Below, one piece after another: positions 13,443 to 23,547 of a stretch of 64,000 nucleotides of DNA. Made by a program: the position numbers and the translations under genes. Below the pieces are notes generated by a model that saw nothing but the letters and a program-made list of their open reading frames with translations, did not search any database and was not told the DNA's origin. This stretch comes from Rhizophagus irregularis (Eukaryota > Glomeromycota > Glomeromycetes > Glomerales > Glomeraceae): contig NC_089436.1 of the NCBI RefSeq assembly GCF_026210795.1, positions 1,426,001 to 1,490,000 on the forward strand. The letters are read 5' to 3'. How positions within the stretch are numbered: position 1 is the first letter of the stretch; each line of letters starts with the position of its first letter.

Positions 13443-14525
13443 TCAATAAATGTTGCGCCAATCCGGTGGGCAATCTTCATCGTGTTCTATTACATTGTTT
13501 GTTTCAATCCCCCAACTCCACCCATTTGAATTTGAAGCCCAATCTGTTGAACCATGATGTTGGAAATAGATTTCCTCATCATCGTCGTCATCGTCCCAAG
13601 AACCTTCATCTTCATCGTCCCAATCAGCAATATTAAACTGAAATCCATCGATAATTTCAGAGATAGCGGATAAATCTAAATCTCCGTCAGCGGAAAAATA
13701 TCTAATAAATGATCTTGGCTTTTTTTTTTTAGGAGGTCCTAACTTACATCTTGATCCATCAGGATTAGCATGCTGGTAAAAACACTCATCAGCGAAAGGA
13801 CATTTTCCACTCCCTTCAAAATATTTACAAGGGATTTGAGATATTTTTTCCTTGTATGTTGAAATGATTTGCTCTTTTTGAGGCCCAGCTTTAGCAAAAC
13901 GACTAGATGGAACAACATATGGAGAATTTTTTCTGCATACGGGACATGTTTTAGTGGTATCAACATCTTGAAAAGGGCTTGAAACGTTGCTTGTTTTACG
14001 CCATACTTGTATACAATCTCGACAAAATATATGATCGCAATGTATAAGCAACCCAAACGTTTTAGGAGTATCATAACAAATAGCGCACGTATATTCGTCT
14101 TCGACAACAACCTCCTTTGCTTTTTGTTTGTCTTTTTGACTTTTTAAGTCATTTTCATTACTATCAACGGTATCAATTCCTTTAGTGTTATTAGATTTTT
14201 CATGTTTATACCAGCATGAATCTCCAAACATACAACGATCTTCCAAGAAATACTTGCAAACAAGTAAACTTTCGGGTGGAACTCTATTATTACTATTATT
14301 TGATCTACGATAGTTCGAATTAGAATTCGACTTGTGTAACGTCGAAGAAGAACTTCCTCCAGTATTATAGCTGTTTTGTTCATCGCCATCGCTATTTCTA
14401 TTGCGTGGACTGTTTCCTTCTCGTGTGTGCAAGTAATGGCAATTTGGCCCATTTCTACAATGTCCGTTAGCAAAAAACCTGCAAATCGTACGTGAGGAGC
14501 TCGCGTTCACTCTGTAAGAAGACAT
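13443..14525 (-). CDS. Makorin-type RING E3 ubiquitin ligase
   Basis: Single exon, 360 residues. Order of domains: a CCCH zinc finger (about 15-33, CRFFANGHCRNGPNCHYLH), a second CCCH finger (about 90-110, CKYFLEDRCMFGDSCWYKH), a C3HC4 RING (about 148-198, CAICYDT ... HCDHIFCRDC ... CPVCRK), and a third CCCH finger (about 232-255). This finger-finger-RING-finger layout is the makorin signature. Makorins transfer ubiquitin and bind RNA. The C-terminus is unusually acidic, with an Asp/Glu run around 310-325, and ends CPPDWRNIY. The human-type Cys-His makorin spacer before the RING is not obvious, so this is a reduced form. No start upstream of MSSYRV is plausible. Confidence 0.9.
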   Translation of the reverse strand: MSSYRVNASSSRTICRFFANGHCRNGPNCHYLHTREGNSPRNRNSDGDEQNSYNTGGSSSSTLHKSNSNSNYRRSNNSNNRVPPESLLVCKYFLEDRCMFGDSCWYKHEKSNNTKGIDTVDSNENDLKSQKDKQKAKEVVVEDEYTCAICYDTPKTFGLLIHCDHIFCRDCIQVWRKTSNVSSPFQDVDTTKTCPVCRKNSPYVVPSSRFAKAGPQKEQIISTYKEKISQIPCKYFEGSGKCPFADECFYQHANPDGSRCKLGPPKKKKPRSFIRYFSADGDLDLSAISEIIDGFQFNIADWDDEDEGSWDDDDDDEEIYFQHHGSTDWASNSNGWSWGIETNNVIEHDEDCPPDWRNIY

Positions 14526-14885
14526 GATTTAAAAAATCTAATTAAGAAAGAACAAGTTTTTTTAAAAAAGGAGATATATTGCTTTTTTAATTAAGAGACT
14601 CGAAAATCGTTATGTGAACAGTTTACAAAAAAACCGGCTCACAAAGAATGTGGCTTTCCAAGCAAAAGAAAGTTGCCTACGTAAATTCTAAATCAACTGT
14701 TTTAAATATCATTAATTTGAATTTACAGAGAAATTTTCCGAATTTACACTTAGTTGGTAAGGTTAATTTGAATTTTGTTCCACAACATTTACTCGGCAAA
14801 TAATCAGATGACGCAGAAGAAGTTAAATCATGAATGCTATTTAAAAGCTTCGGTTTTATTTTAGTGCTTAGACCAGCCTATTGCG
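14526..14885. promoter_or_regulatory. Shared upstream region of makorin and GT49 genes
   Basis: About 360 bases separate the divergent starts of the makorin gene (minus) and the GT49 gene (plus). It therefore probably contains both promoters. I see no clear TATA box at the right distance for either gene. Confidence 0.4.
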
Positions 14886-16662
14886 ATGTTGCCAATTTTT
14901 AGTTCAACCAACTCGCCAAGGCTTACACCGAAAACATTTTTATCATGGCTAATAACAACAAGGCTCGTCAGAATAATTGTGATATCTTTTATCACATTCT
15001 CTGCGATTTTCTCCTTCACACATTTATTTAGAGGATTTTATTTTGGAAGATCTAAAATTTTACATCCCATATCGAGAACATATGGTAAGTAGTTAAATAT
15101 TGAAATTATTGATGTGATCCAAATATCAAAATAACTAACTCTTTTCTCTAAATCGATAGACACAAATCAGATTTCTCCGTTATCTGAAATGAATAATTTA
15201 TATAGATTTTCTAAAATGCATTCTAAAACTTCAAAGTTATTTACCGATAGTCTATACCCTTATTATTATCGTGCAGAGCGTACACCTGAATTAGACGACA
15301 TAACTGTCACTACTTTTGTATCTCAACAAGGTTTTGACGATTTAATAAGACTAGCCGAAGCTTGGCAAGGTAATTATCTTCGATTGTAAATACAATTAGG
15401 GTGCTGTCAGATATTACCTAATATTTTAAGGGGAGGGGGGGTAACTAAAGATCTTAGGTTATATACAATACTATATGAGGAATTATATATATAACATATC
15501 TTACCTGGGGGGGGTAAGCTCTTATATTAATATTAGGTAATATCTGACAGTGCCCTTACCAATTATTCTTAAATTAATTAAATGATATATTTTATAGGTC
15601 CTGTGTCAGCGGTTCTTCATGTGCCAACGGAAACACTTGATGACAAGGATCCGAGAATTGTAAATATTCTCGCAACATATAACGATCTATATAAAAGAAA
15701 TGCAATTCTTAAACAAAATGTTGATATTCATCTTTTAGCGGGTCCAGTATCTATCAATAATGTTACAATATTACCACGGCCTACTAATTTTCATTTCAAT
15801 ATTGCAAGATTTTTTGCTCGTTCAGAATTTGTATTATTTTTAGATCAAGATACATGGCCAACACAACGTGCACGAAAAATACTTAGAAAGCATAAAGAAA
15901 TTCTTTTGCAAAATGATATTCTTGTTTTACCTACATTTGTTTTTACTGAGCTTTCCACAAGCCATACAAGTAATGATTTTCCGCGTTCAATTGAAGAATT
16001 AACAAAATTAGCTAAACGGAAATATATGGGATTAAAAGATAGTGGTTGGTCGCTTAATAAAGGTCCAACAAGTTATGAAAATTGGTTGAAAAAAAAGGTA
16101 TATAATGTATCCGATTACGAAATGCATTATCAACCGAATTTTGTTGTAAGGCGAGGAAGAGAGCTTCCATGGTAAATTTAGAAAATATTCATTTTTTGTA
16201 ACTTAATTATTAAATAATAACGGTGATCTCTTTTTAGGTGTACCGAAAGATTTGATAATTTTGAGAACAGCAAAGCGGCATGCTTGCTCCAAATGTATAT
16301 AAGTGGGTCAGAATTATGGGTAATACCTGAAGCGTTTTTAATAGAATATCATTATAATCGACATTCATATCTTCTTAAACCTATAGAATCTAAATGGGAG
16401 GTTCGTATATTAAATTTGTGATTATTATTTATATAGTTTTTGTGATTCATTATTTTGCCTTTTATAGAAAACCATTAAAGATCGAATGTATACTAAATTC
16501 TTTCGAGAGGCATGTATTCATTACGCAAAAATATTAGATTCAATGGGCGAATGGAATACACCCAAAGCAAATCATGTTAAACAACAATGTGCTAGAATAA
16601 TAACGAATTGGGGTCTAGGTATAATTGATGGTTTAACTGCAGATAGTATTACAGTTCTTTAA
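14886..16662 (+). CDS. Family GT49 glycosyltransferase (LARGE-C/B4GAT1-like)
   Basis: Five exons (14886-15084, 15160-15369, 15598-16171, 16238-16400, 16468-16662) give 446 residues. A single hydrophobic segment at about residues 28-47 after a short basic N-terminus marks a type II Golgi membrane protein. The catalytic part contains LFLDQDTWP (DxD at about 219-221, binding the metal and nucleotide sugar), HYQPNFVVRR and, after the next junction, WCTERFDNFENSKAACLLQM, the pattern of GT49 glucuronyl- or xylosyl-type transferases. Family members extend surface glycans; the substrate here cannot be read from sequence. The second intron (15370-15597) is mostly a MITE; without it the intron would be about 67 bases, the local norm. 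Confidence 0.88.
15398..15556. mobile_element. MITE of family A inside a GT49 intron
   Basis: Terminal inverted repeats of about 27 bases start AGGGTGCTGTCAGATATTAC and are mirrored at the right end. Inside are paired G-rich runs (GGGGAGGGGGGG and CTGGGGGGGG). TA dinucleotides lie at the borders, suggesting Tc1/mariner-type integration. A second copy lies at 46956-47123. Confidence 0.88.
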
Positions 16663-16895
16663 TATTTAATATAATTCATATTTTATTTGTTCGCCTTTGT
16701 TAGTTAATTTAATATAGAATAAAATCTTTATATTAATTATTGTATAAGAGAGATTTGTAAAAATTAGTTGTTTAATTAAAATTATAATTAATACTAGTAT
16801 TAATTAAATTAATACAAATTAAAATAATCAATCCTTGGTAAATAATTATAACATATATATATATTGATAAATTTTACAAGTTAACCAACTGAAAA

Positions 16896-18920
16896 TTACT
16901 CTTTTGTTTCGATATCTCGAGATACGGATGTACCGGACCCATCCTTTAATGCTGATGTACTAGGTACATCTGTTAATTGATCTGATTTAATTTTTTCAGA
17001 GTCCTCTCTATTTCTACGAAACTCGATTATTAATTCTACGTGTTTGGCATGTGGAAAGAGATCCACCCCAATAGCTTTAACAGGTTTAAATGGTACTCCA
17101 TGAAAATCCTTATTTATGGGGCGACAAATGTCTACAAAATTCTGAATAGCTGCGTTATGATCGCATGAAATATAAATAAAATGATCAATTGCACGACATT
17201 TACGAAGTGCTTTAATAACATTCTTGTGAACTCCCGCACGTGGAGGATCTATGATTGCTACAGCAGTTCCAGAAGTTTTGTTACTGAAATTATGTAATGC
17301 AAATAAATTCTTCTCAACAGGTCCAAGAATGTATTCGGCATTATTTATCTCATTCAGAGAGGCATTTATTTTAGCGTCCTCTACAGCCTCCTCACAAAGC
17401 TCTATTCCAACAACCTCTTTAATTGTAGTTCCAAGACTTTTTGATAGAGCAATTCCGATAGTTCCTGTTCCACAGCACACATCTATCAATGTTGGTGACT
17501 CCGAGAAATCTTTTGGATCATATATTTCTTTAATGATATCTCCACATTGTTGATATAACAACTCTGCTGCTGCAGTGTTCGTTTGAAAAAATGCTCTGGG
17601 AGAAATTCGAAATCTACAATTCATCATCTCTTCATGAATAAATGGCGTGCCAAATATGCAATCAAGTGGATCTTCTGACATACCATTGCTTACACCACTG
17701 TATATTTGTACTAACAAAGACGTTAAATCAAAATTTTCTTCTTTAGCAAACATTTTGAAATATTCAGCAAGAGCACTCTTTTCTTGGTCAATTTGTTCTT
17801 TACTTAAACCTTGAGGATGTATTTGTATTATAATCATTATATTGCCACAGTTTTGTGACCTAACAGTTATTTGGCGCCAATTGCCCTGTTTTGTCTTACG
17901 ATCATATACGTCATATAAAGATTGTCGTATATAATTTTGCATGGCTTTCGCGATCTTTTTTGCTATATCACTAACATGGATTGAATTATCTGGTTCAAGA
18001 ACAGAATTATGACCATCTTTATAGGCTCCTAATAAAAATCCGACTGTTTTTTCTCCTTTCAGATTTAATCCTGCGGTGAACTCACATTTATTTCTATACC
18101 CTTTCAATACTGGCGAATGTATCATTGGTTTAAGATCTAAAGGAAGCTTGAAATCAAACTCTTCTTGTAGCCATGAAGAATGATATTGACTTTTATTATA
18201 TAACTCATCCATTTTATCGCGGAATGTCTCAAGGGATTTTATAATCCCTCTTTGTTTAATTTCCAATTGAGCTTGATACTCATAAATATGTAAAGGTGTT
18301 ACTTGATCCGCTAGCATTTCTTCCGGTGATTTTTGTATACCAGATTGTTCGATATTTTGCTGTTTTTCATTTTTTCGTCTATCAAATAATGCCTGTCTAT
18401 CTTTTTCCGTAACATTATCTACTTGTATAGATAATTCTCTATTTTTGAATTTAATTCCTTTTAATTTATTCAATACATAATATTGTTGTTCTTCCGTTTT
18501 TAAAGTTGCAAAACAATAATCCCATTTTGGAGCTTTTTGTATTTTAACCTGTTCACATCCATTCTTCGCCAATAATTCTTTCATCATTTTAGATGATGCG
18601 AATTTCGGTACATTTTTAATTCGCAGCCTATACTGAGTTCCATCTTCAGGCTTTACTGATTCTGGAATTACACTGTCTAATGGTTTTTTTGATACGAGCG
18701 TAGTATCTTCTATAATATCGGAACTTTCCATAACTTCCGTAGGCGAGGTTCGATCCAGGTTAATATAAAAAAAGCTTCTTTTCTGGACACGCAATAACAA
18801 CAGACTAATTTTGCTATTGTCGAATGATAATTTAGCCACTAAGATTCGCTTTGTAAAGCGAATATTGTGAAAATACATCAAAAATTCGAAGATCAGAGCT
18901 AAATAATTGGTAAATAACAT
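16896..18920 (-). CDS. TRMT2A: tRNA (uracil-5-)-methyltransferase, TRMT2A/Trm2-like
   Basis: Makes m5U54 in the T-loop of tRNA from SAM. Intronless, 674 residues. An RRM-like domain lies at about 97-170 (YRLRIKNVPKF ... YCFATLK), as in animal TRMT2A. The RlmD/TrmA-type methyltransferase follows: KGYRNKCEFTAG (about 274-285), FRISPRAFFQTNTAAAELLY (about 437-456), the SAM loop DVCCGTGTIGIAL (480-492), DPPRAG (558-563) and the catalytic-cysteine motif ISCDHNA (about Cys585). The first 63 residues are hydrophobic and Arg/Lys-containing with no acidic cluster. A second ATG at 18731 (MESSDIIEDT) would give a shorter form starting just before the RRM. The long start might add a mitochondrial presequence, as fungal m5U54 enzymes can serve mitochondria; which start is used is open. 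Confidence 0.93.
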   Translation of the reverse strand: MLFTNYLALIFEFLMYFHNIRFTKRILVAKLSFDNSKISLLLLRVQKRSFFYINLDRTSPTEVMESSDIIEDTTLVSKKPLDSVIPESVKPEDGTQYRLRIKNVPKFASSKMMKELLAKNGCEQVKIQKAPKWDYCFATLKTEEQQYYVLNKLKGIKFKNRELSIQVDNVTEKDRQALFDRRKNEKQQNIEQSGIQKSPEEMLADQVTPLHIYEYQAQLEIKQRGIIKSLETFRDKMDELYNKSQYHSSWLQEEFDFKLPLDLKPMIHSPVLKGYRNKCEFTAGLNLKGEKTVGFLLGAYKDGHNSVLEPDNSIHVSDIAKKIAKAMQNYIRQSLYDVYDRKTKQGNWRQITVRSQNCGNIMIIIQIHPQGLSKEQIDQEKSALAEYFKMFAKEENFDLTSLLVQIYSGVSNGMSEDPLDCIFGTPFIHEEMMNCRFRISPRAFFQTNTAAAELLYQQCGDIIKEIYDPKDFSESPTLIDVCCGTGTIGIALSKSLGTTIKEVVGIELCEEAVEDAKINASLNEINNAEYILGPVEKNLFALHNFSNKTSGTAVAIIDPPRAGVHKNVIKALRKCRAIDHFIYISCDHNAAIQNFVDICRPINKDFHGVPFKPVKAIGVDLFPHAKHVELIIEFRRNREDSEKIKSDQLTDVPSTSALKDGSGTSVSRDIETKE

Positions 18921-19414
18921 CTGATTGATTTACGTACGATATAACTTTTTATTTTATTTATACTTGCTGTATTTTGTATTTGCTATTACAGAGCGCAATA
19001 ATAGAAATTAAACTCAATTTTCAAAGCAGAAAGAACAAACCACCTAGTGTTTTAATTTCGAATAAAAAAAGGCATCAGTTATCGATAGTACATTCAAATC
19101 TTCACTTATATTGAATCCAATTTATTTACAAGCCAAAATGACAATAAACTTTTACACCCTAACGAGCTTGCATTAAGTAAATTCCTTTGATACAATTATT
19201 GTAAATTTTTATTAGTCGCGGTTATGTTATTAATCAATTTAATATAACGAGTAAGATAGTGTTATAAATTTGGTTAAAAGTTTTTATTTCGTAAAAGTGA
19301 ATTATCCAATTTATACTCTTAAATCACGTGTCCACTAATCCATTATCCATTATTCAATAATTAGTATTTACAAAAAGTTTTTAACCGGAAAAAATCAAAA
19401 TGTAAATTGCTGGC
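18921..19414. promoter_or_regulatory. TRMT2A upstream region and RFC1 3' flank
   Basis: Lies upstream of TRMT2A (minus) and just downstream of RFC1 (minus). A CACGTG E-box-type palindrome sits at 19325-19330. Otherwise AT-rich with no gene. Confidence 0.4.
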
Positions 19415-22412
19415 TTATTTGCGGCCGCCGCGGCCACGACTTCTACGACTCGCACCACGTTCTCCACGATTACCTCCACGATTACCTCCACGATTACCTC
19501 CACGACCACCTCGACCACCTCCACGACCACCTCCACGACCTACGGAAGGTTGGATAATGAGGCGATCCTTTGCAAGATCATCATCATCATCAATTACGTC
19601 GTCGTCATCAGGAACTACTTCCTCTTCAATAAAATCATCCATATCAGCAGTTATAACAGGCCTGGACTTAGTTGTAATCACGCTCGATATATTTAAGAAG
19701 GGAAGAGGGTGTGAACTGGCATTATATCTGTTTTAACAAAAAAAAAAGGAGTATATCAATTATTAATATAGGATAAAATGTTTGAGATTTGTATAATAAT
19801 CCCAATACTTACTTCTTTGTAAAGGTAGACTTTAAGCCGCTGGCGATTTCAGAAGGTTTATAGTGTGTTTGATCATCCTTAAATTCCATGATAACATCGA
19901 ATTGTTCTTTGGTTATCATGTATTGATCCATAATTTTAATGGTATCATTCACACCTTCAGTTTTTTGGTCAACCAAAGGTTTAATGAGAGCTTTTCGAAG
20001 AGTAGGAATGTAACTTTCGCGAACTTCACTTCTATCAGCGGAAATTTTAGTTCGCATGTGACTTTGAATTTCTTTCAATTGACGGTGAATCTTGATTGCT
20101 TTAGAATTTTGTCCTAGCCAGCTTGGAAATTTATATTGACCAAATTGACCTCCTTTACTATAACCATGAACGTAATATGCAGGCGCAATAGTAGAAAAGA
20201 ATCCATGGATTGGCATAAGATTCCATTCTTGTTGTGGTCCATGAATTCTTTTATTAACCATATCTCCGCAAGACATGGCATCAGCGGCTTTTACAAAAGC
20301 TTCCAGAGATGCAAGTTTTTCTAAAGTATCTGGTTTTATATCTCCATTATCATATTCTTTAACAAACTTAGGAATAGTGTGAGGTTTCATTTTTATATAA
20401 TTTTCAAAAATCATTAAAGGAGCTAGATCGTGTTCTTGGAAATAAAGTTTCATTTTATCATTAAAAGTATTCTTACGAGATTTCCAGATATCATTGCCCA
20501 AAAAATCTTTAGCTATTTCAAAGATATTTTTTTTAAGATGTTTCTCATTATTTTTGTTTAAACCCTTTATTTCATCATAATTAATACTATCATGATTAAT
20601 CTTCCATGTGGATAGCAAGTTTAAAATTTGACGAATATCGGAATTAGCTCCTCTAATGAGTTCGTCTACGTCCGTTGATTGAATCTGTAAATTCTCCCTC
20701 GTTGCAATTGTCATAATTCTTGATCTGACTTGTTCAACCCGAGGTTTGCTGAACTTCAACTCATGACAATAAGGCCTTAATGATTTGAGTTTTTGAGCAT
20801 TAATGTCATTGCAGATGCAAATTATGGGTACTTTTGTTTTCTTGATTAATTGAATTAGTTCAGCGATACCACCCTTGTCACCAGCAGACATACCATCGAT
20901 TTCATCCATTAAGATAAGTGTTTTCTTTTTTTGTGCCTCATTTGCATGCTCCTTACTTGAAGATTTATCATTGAATGGTTGGAAAAAACCAGTAATAGAC
21001 GTATTTTTTGTTGCTACTTTGATAACAGTATCCAATTGTTTTTTGCTTCGAGTGTCACTAGCATTAAGCTCAATCACATCGTACCCTTGAGTATTTGCAA
21101 CAAGATGAACAGATGATGTCTTTCCGATTCCGGGAGAACCAGCAATTAACAATGCAGCCATCCATTCTTTGTTCTTAAATTTGAAACCTTTTTTATCCCA
21201 TACGCCAAGCCATTTTTCCATATCTTTTACGAGATTTTGATTACCACAAAAATCCCTGAAAAGTTTAGGTCGATACTTTTCTGTCCACAATTGTGCGACA
21301 GTTTCGGAGGCCTTAGATGAGGCAGGTGAAGCGACTGCAGTAATTGCATCAGAAATTTTTGTAATAGGAGCTTTGGACTTAGAAGTTTTTGATTTTTGAG
21401 ATTTATTTATATCAACATCAGATTTCCTGGGAGAAGTTCTAATCAACTCTAAAAGCTGATCCTCGTTTAAAGTTTTAATTTTAAATTGTTTAACTTTTTC
21501 CATTTTCTTCGGTCCTGGATCTTGTCCGACTATAACATATGAAGTTTTAGAACTAGGCTGTGAAGTAACACGCCCTCCATGACGTTTAACAAGATCTTGA
21601 GCTTCTTCACGGTCCATAGATAAATCGCCAGTAAAAACAAAGGTTTTACCATATAAGCACATTTCTTCACCTTGAGGTATTTCTTTTGATTCTGGAGTCG
21701 TTGGATCAGCTTTATTCAAATTAGACCGATCTACTATGATATCAGGTGAATCATTGTCTTCAACTTTTATCGATGTGGTACCGATCTCCGAGTTATCTTG
21801 AACGATACCCTTTTCATCATCTTCATCTTCCATATTCAATCTTTTTGATCGGGGCGTTTTAATAGCACGATTACTAGAAGGTTTATATGCTGCTTCTTTT
21901 TGTTCACGTTTCGTTTTCTTGGGGGGTGACTGTGATTTTGATTCTTCTTCTAATACAAAATCGTCATCATCATCAATCTTTTTTGAGCGTTTTTTGGTTA
22001 CTGCTTTTGGCGTTACTTCTGTGGTTTTTCTTGATCGCCTAGGAGTAGTAAATATTTCTGGGTTTTCTGAGGTGCTTTGAGGAGGAGATGTTTCATCGTC
22101 AATTTTCATCGTCACAAAATCATCTTCCTTATTAGATTTTGGTGTATCAGAACGCTCCCGTTCTTTCTTAGTTGTTGGCTCATCAACTTTGGTGTTTTTT
22201 CGGTTAAGCCGAGTTGATTGACGTGTTGGAGTAGAAGTATTAGATTTTGAAGCAGAATTTTCTTGTGAAGTAGAAGTTCTAGAGGCCTTATGATCACCGA
22301 GTTCGTCGTCAGAATCCTGGATCCTACGCTTGGAACTCCCCTTTTTTGTAGTAGTCTTTTTTCCTAGCTTTTTATTCGCGTTTGGTGCGGAGAAATAATT
22401 ACGGATATCCAT
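19415..22412 (-). CDS. RFC1: Replication factor C subunit 1 with an RGG tail
   Basis: Large subunit of the clamp loader that opens PCNA at primer ends. Two exons: 22412-19813 and 19727-19415, giving 970 residues. I start at MDIRNYF (22412), eight codons inside the longest open frame, because it matches the conserved RFC1 N-terminal PCNA-binding-like motif (MDIRKFF in animals). Next come a charged, disordered region, a BRCT domain (about 245-325; KTFVFTGDLSMDREEAQDLV), the AAA+ domain with Walker A GSPGIGKT (about 425-432) and Walker B LILMDEID (about 499-506), then the RFC1 C-terminal collar. The junction rebuilds FTKKYNASSHPLPF, a family word. The last exon adds an acidic stretch and a Gly-Arg repeat (GRGGGRGGGRGG...) unusual for RFC1. 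Confidence 0.93.
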
Positions 22413-23547
22413 TATGAAATTACAAACTATATTCAACTTTTAAAAAAGAAAAAGAAAATATGTAAAATCTTTTTTGCTCTCGTGAGAAATTTATAATTAA
22501 TTCGTGTTTCTGATTTAGATAAAATATTTTATCTGTTTCTAAATAAGGAATTGTAAAATTGCTCCTCACCGGAAAAGGAAATTTTTCCGTCAACTCCAAG
22601 CAACACGAGTCTTACACAATATTATCACGTGATTTTTTCGTTGTACATACCTAAATATCAAAAATCAAATACCTAATAATTATTAGAATTTATAACTGAC
22701 GTTAATTGTAGTAGCTAGATATGTTAATGATTGTACCCAAAATAGGCTTATCAATTGAATATCACAAAATTGGGCGGAATTGATAAATTATTAATTTAAA
22801 GTTTCACTGTATTATATTATTAAGGGTGATTTTTTTGCGGCGTAAAAAATTTATTTCTACTTTCTTATAATTTGCTGCGAGATGTAAATATACGCATTCA
22901 ACGCATGGTTTATTTTAATAGATGAAAATTTTTTTGCCACTTTTACTTAAATTGAGATACTCATTTATGTTTCGTCGGCAAACCCGCATTTAATCAAATA
23001 ATGAACAATTATTTTATTCTACTAAATTTGGACAAAAGTATCCTGGTTAACTCCGACAACTCCTTATTGAAAAAAAAAAGAAAAAGAAAATCAACGTTAT
23101 AAGAAAAAAATGGTTCTTTGTCCAACAATAGGTTAATGGTTATGACTTTACCGCAAATACTTTAGTTTAAAATTTAAATATTTATAGTTTTATTCGTATA
23201 AAGCTCTAAATGAAAAAACACTAATATAAGGTTAGAAAAATATCCAAAAATAAATGTTGTGAAATATATGAAATATTTGAATATGTATGGAAATATCCTG
23301 CTGTGAATCTTTCTCTATTTGGTATTTTGGCTAGTCTGAACCAAGTATAAATTGTCTATCTCAATTTAATGTTCCTTTCAATTATTTTTTTTTTGTAAAT
23401 TTCCCTTCATTAATGTTTCATTTTTATTATAATTCTTGTATTTAATCTGTTCGTTCCGCCTTTTCAAACGCTAGTAAGCCGGGCTAGCTCTTTAATAATA
23501 ATAAATATAAAGTTTATTTTTCCAATTATTGAAAATTGTTTGTTTAA
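22413..23547. promoter_or_regulatory. Divergent spacer between RFC1 and kinase-like gene
   Basis: About 1.1 kb with no gene. A TCACGTGA palindrome at 22625-22632 lies about 215 bases upstream of the RFC1 start. The side near the kinase-like gene is AT-rich with no clear TATA box. Confidence 0.45.
22625..22632. promoter_or_regulatory. TCACGTGA palindrome upstream of RFC1
   Basis: Eight-base palindrome containing the CACGTG core bound by bHLH regulators. The same octamer is in the NSA2/MAU2 promoter (35899-35906). Binding is inferred. Confidence 0.4.

Noticed and set aside
13739-14473. Further open frames on the minus strand inside the makorin gene
   Set aside because: They are out-of-frame shadows; only the 360-codon frame holds the zinc fingers and RING.
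19415-19681. Separate small RGG protein gene on the minus strand
   Set aside because: Its frame continues upstream to an acceptor at 19727 that restores conserved RFC1 text, so it is the last RFC1 exon and not a gene of its own.
19407-19736. Arg/Pro/Ser-rich open frame on the plus strand
   Set aside because: It is the antisense shadow of the RGG exon of RFC1, whose reading on the minus strand joins the main RFC1 exon in frame.
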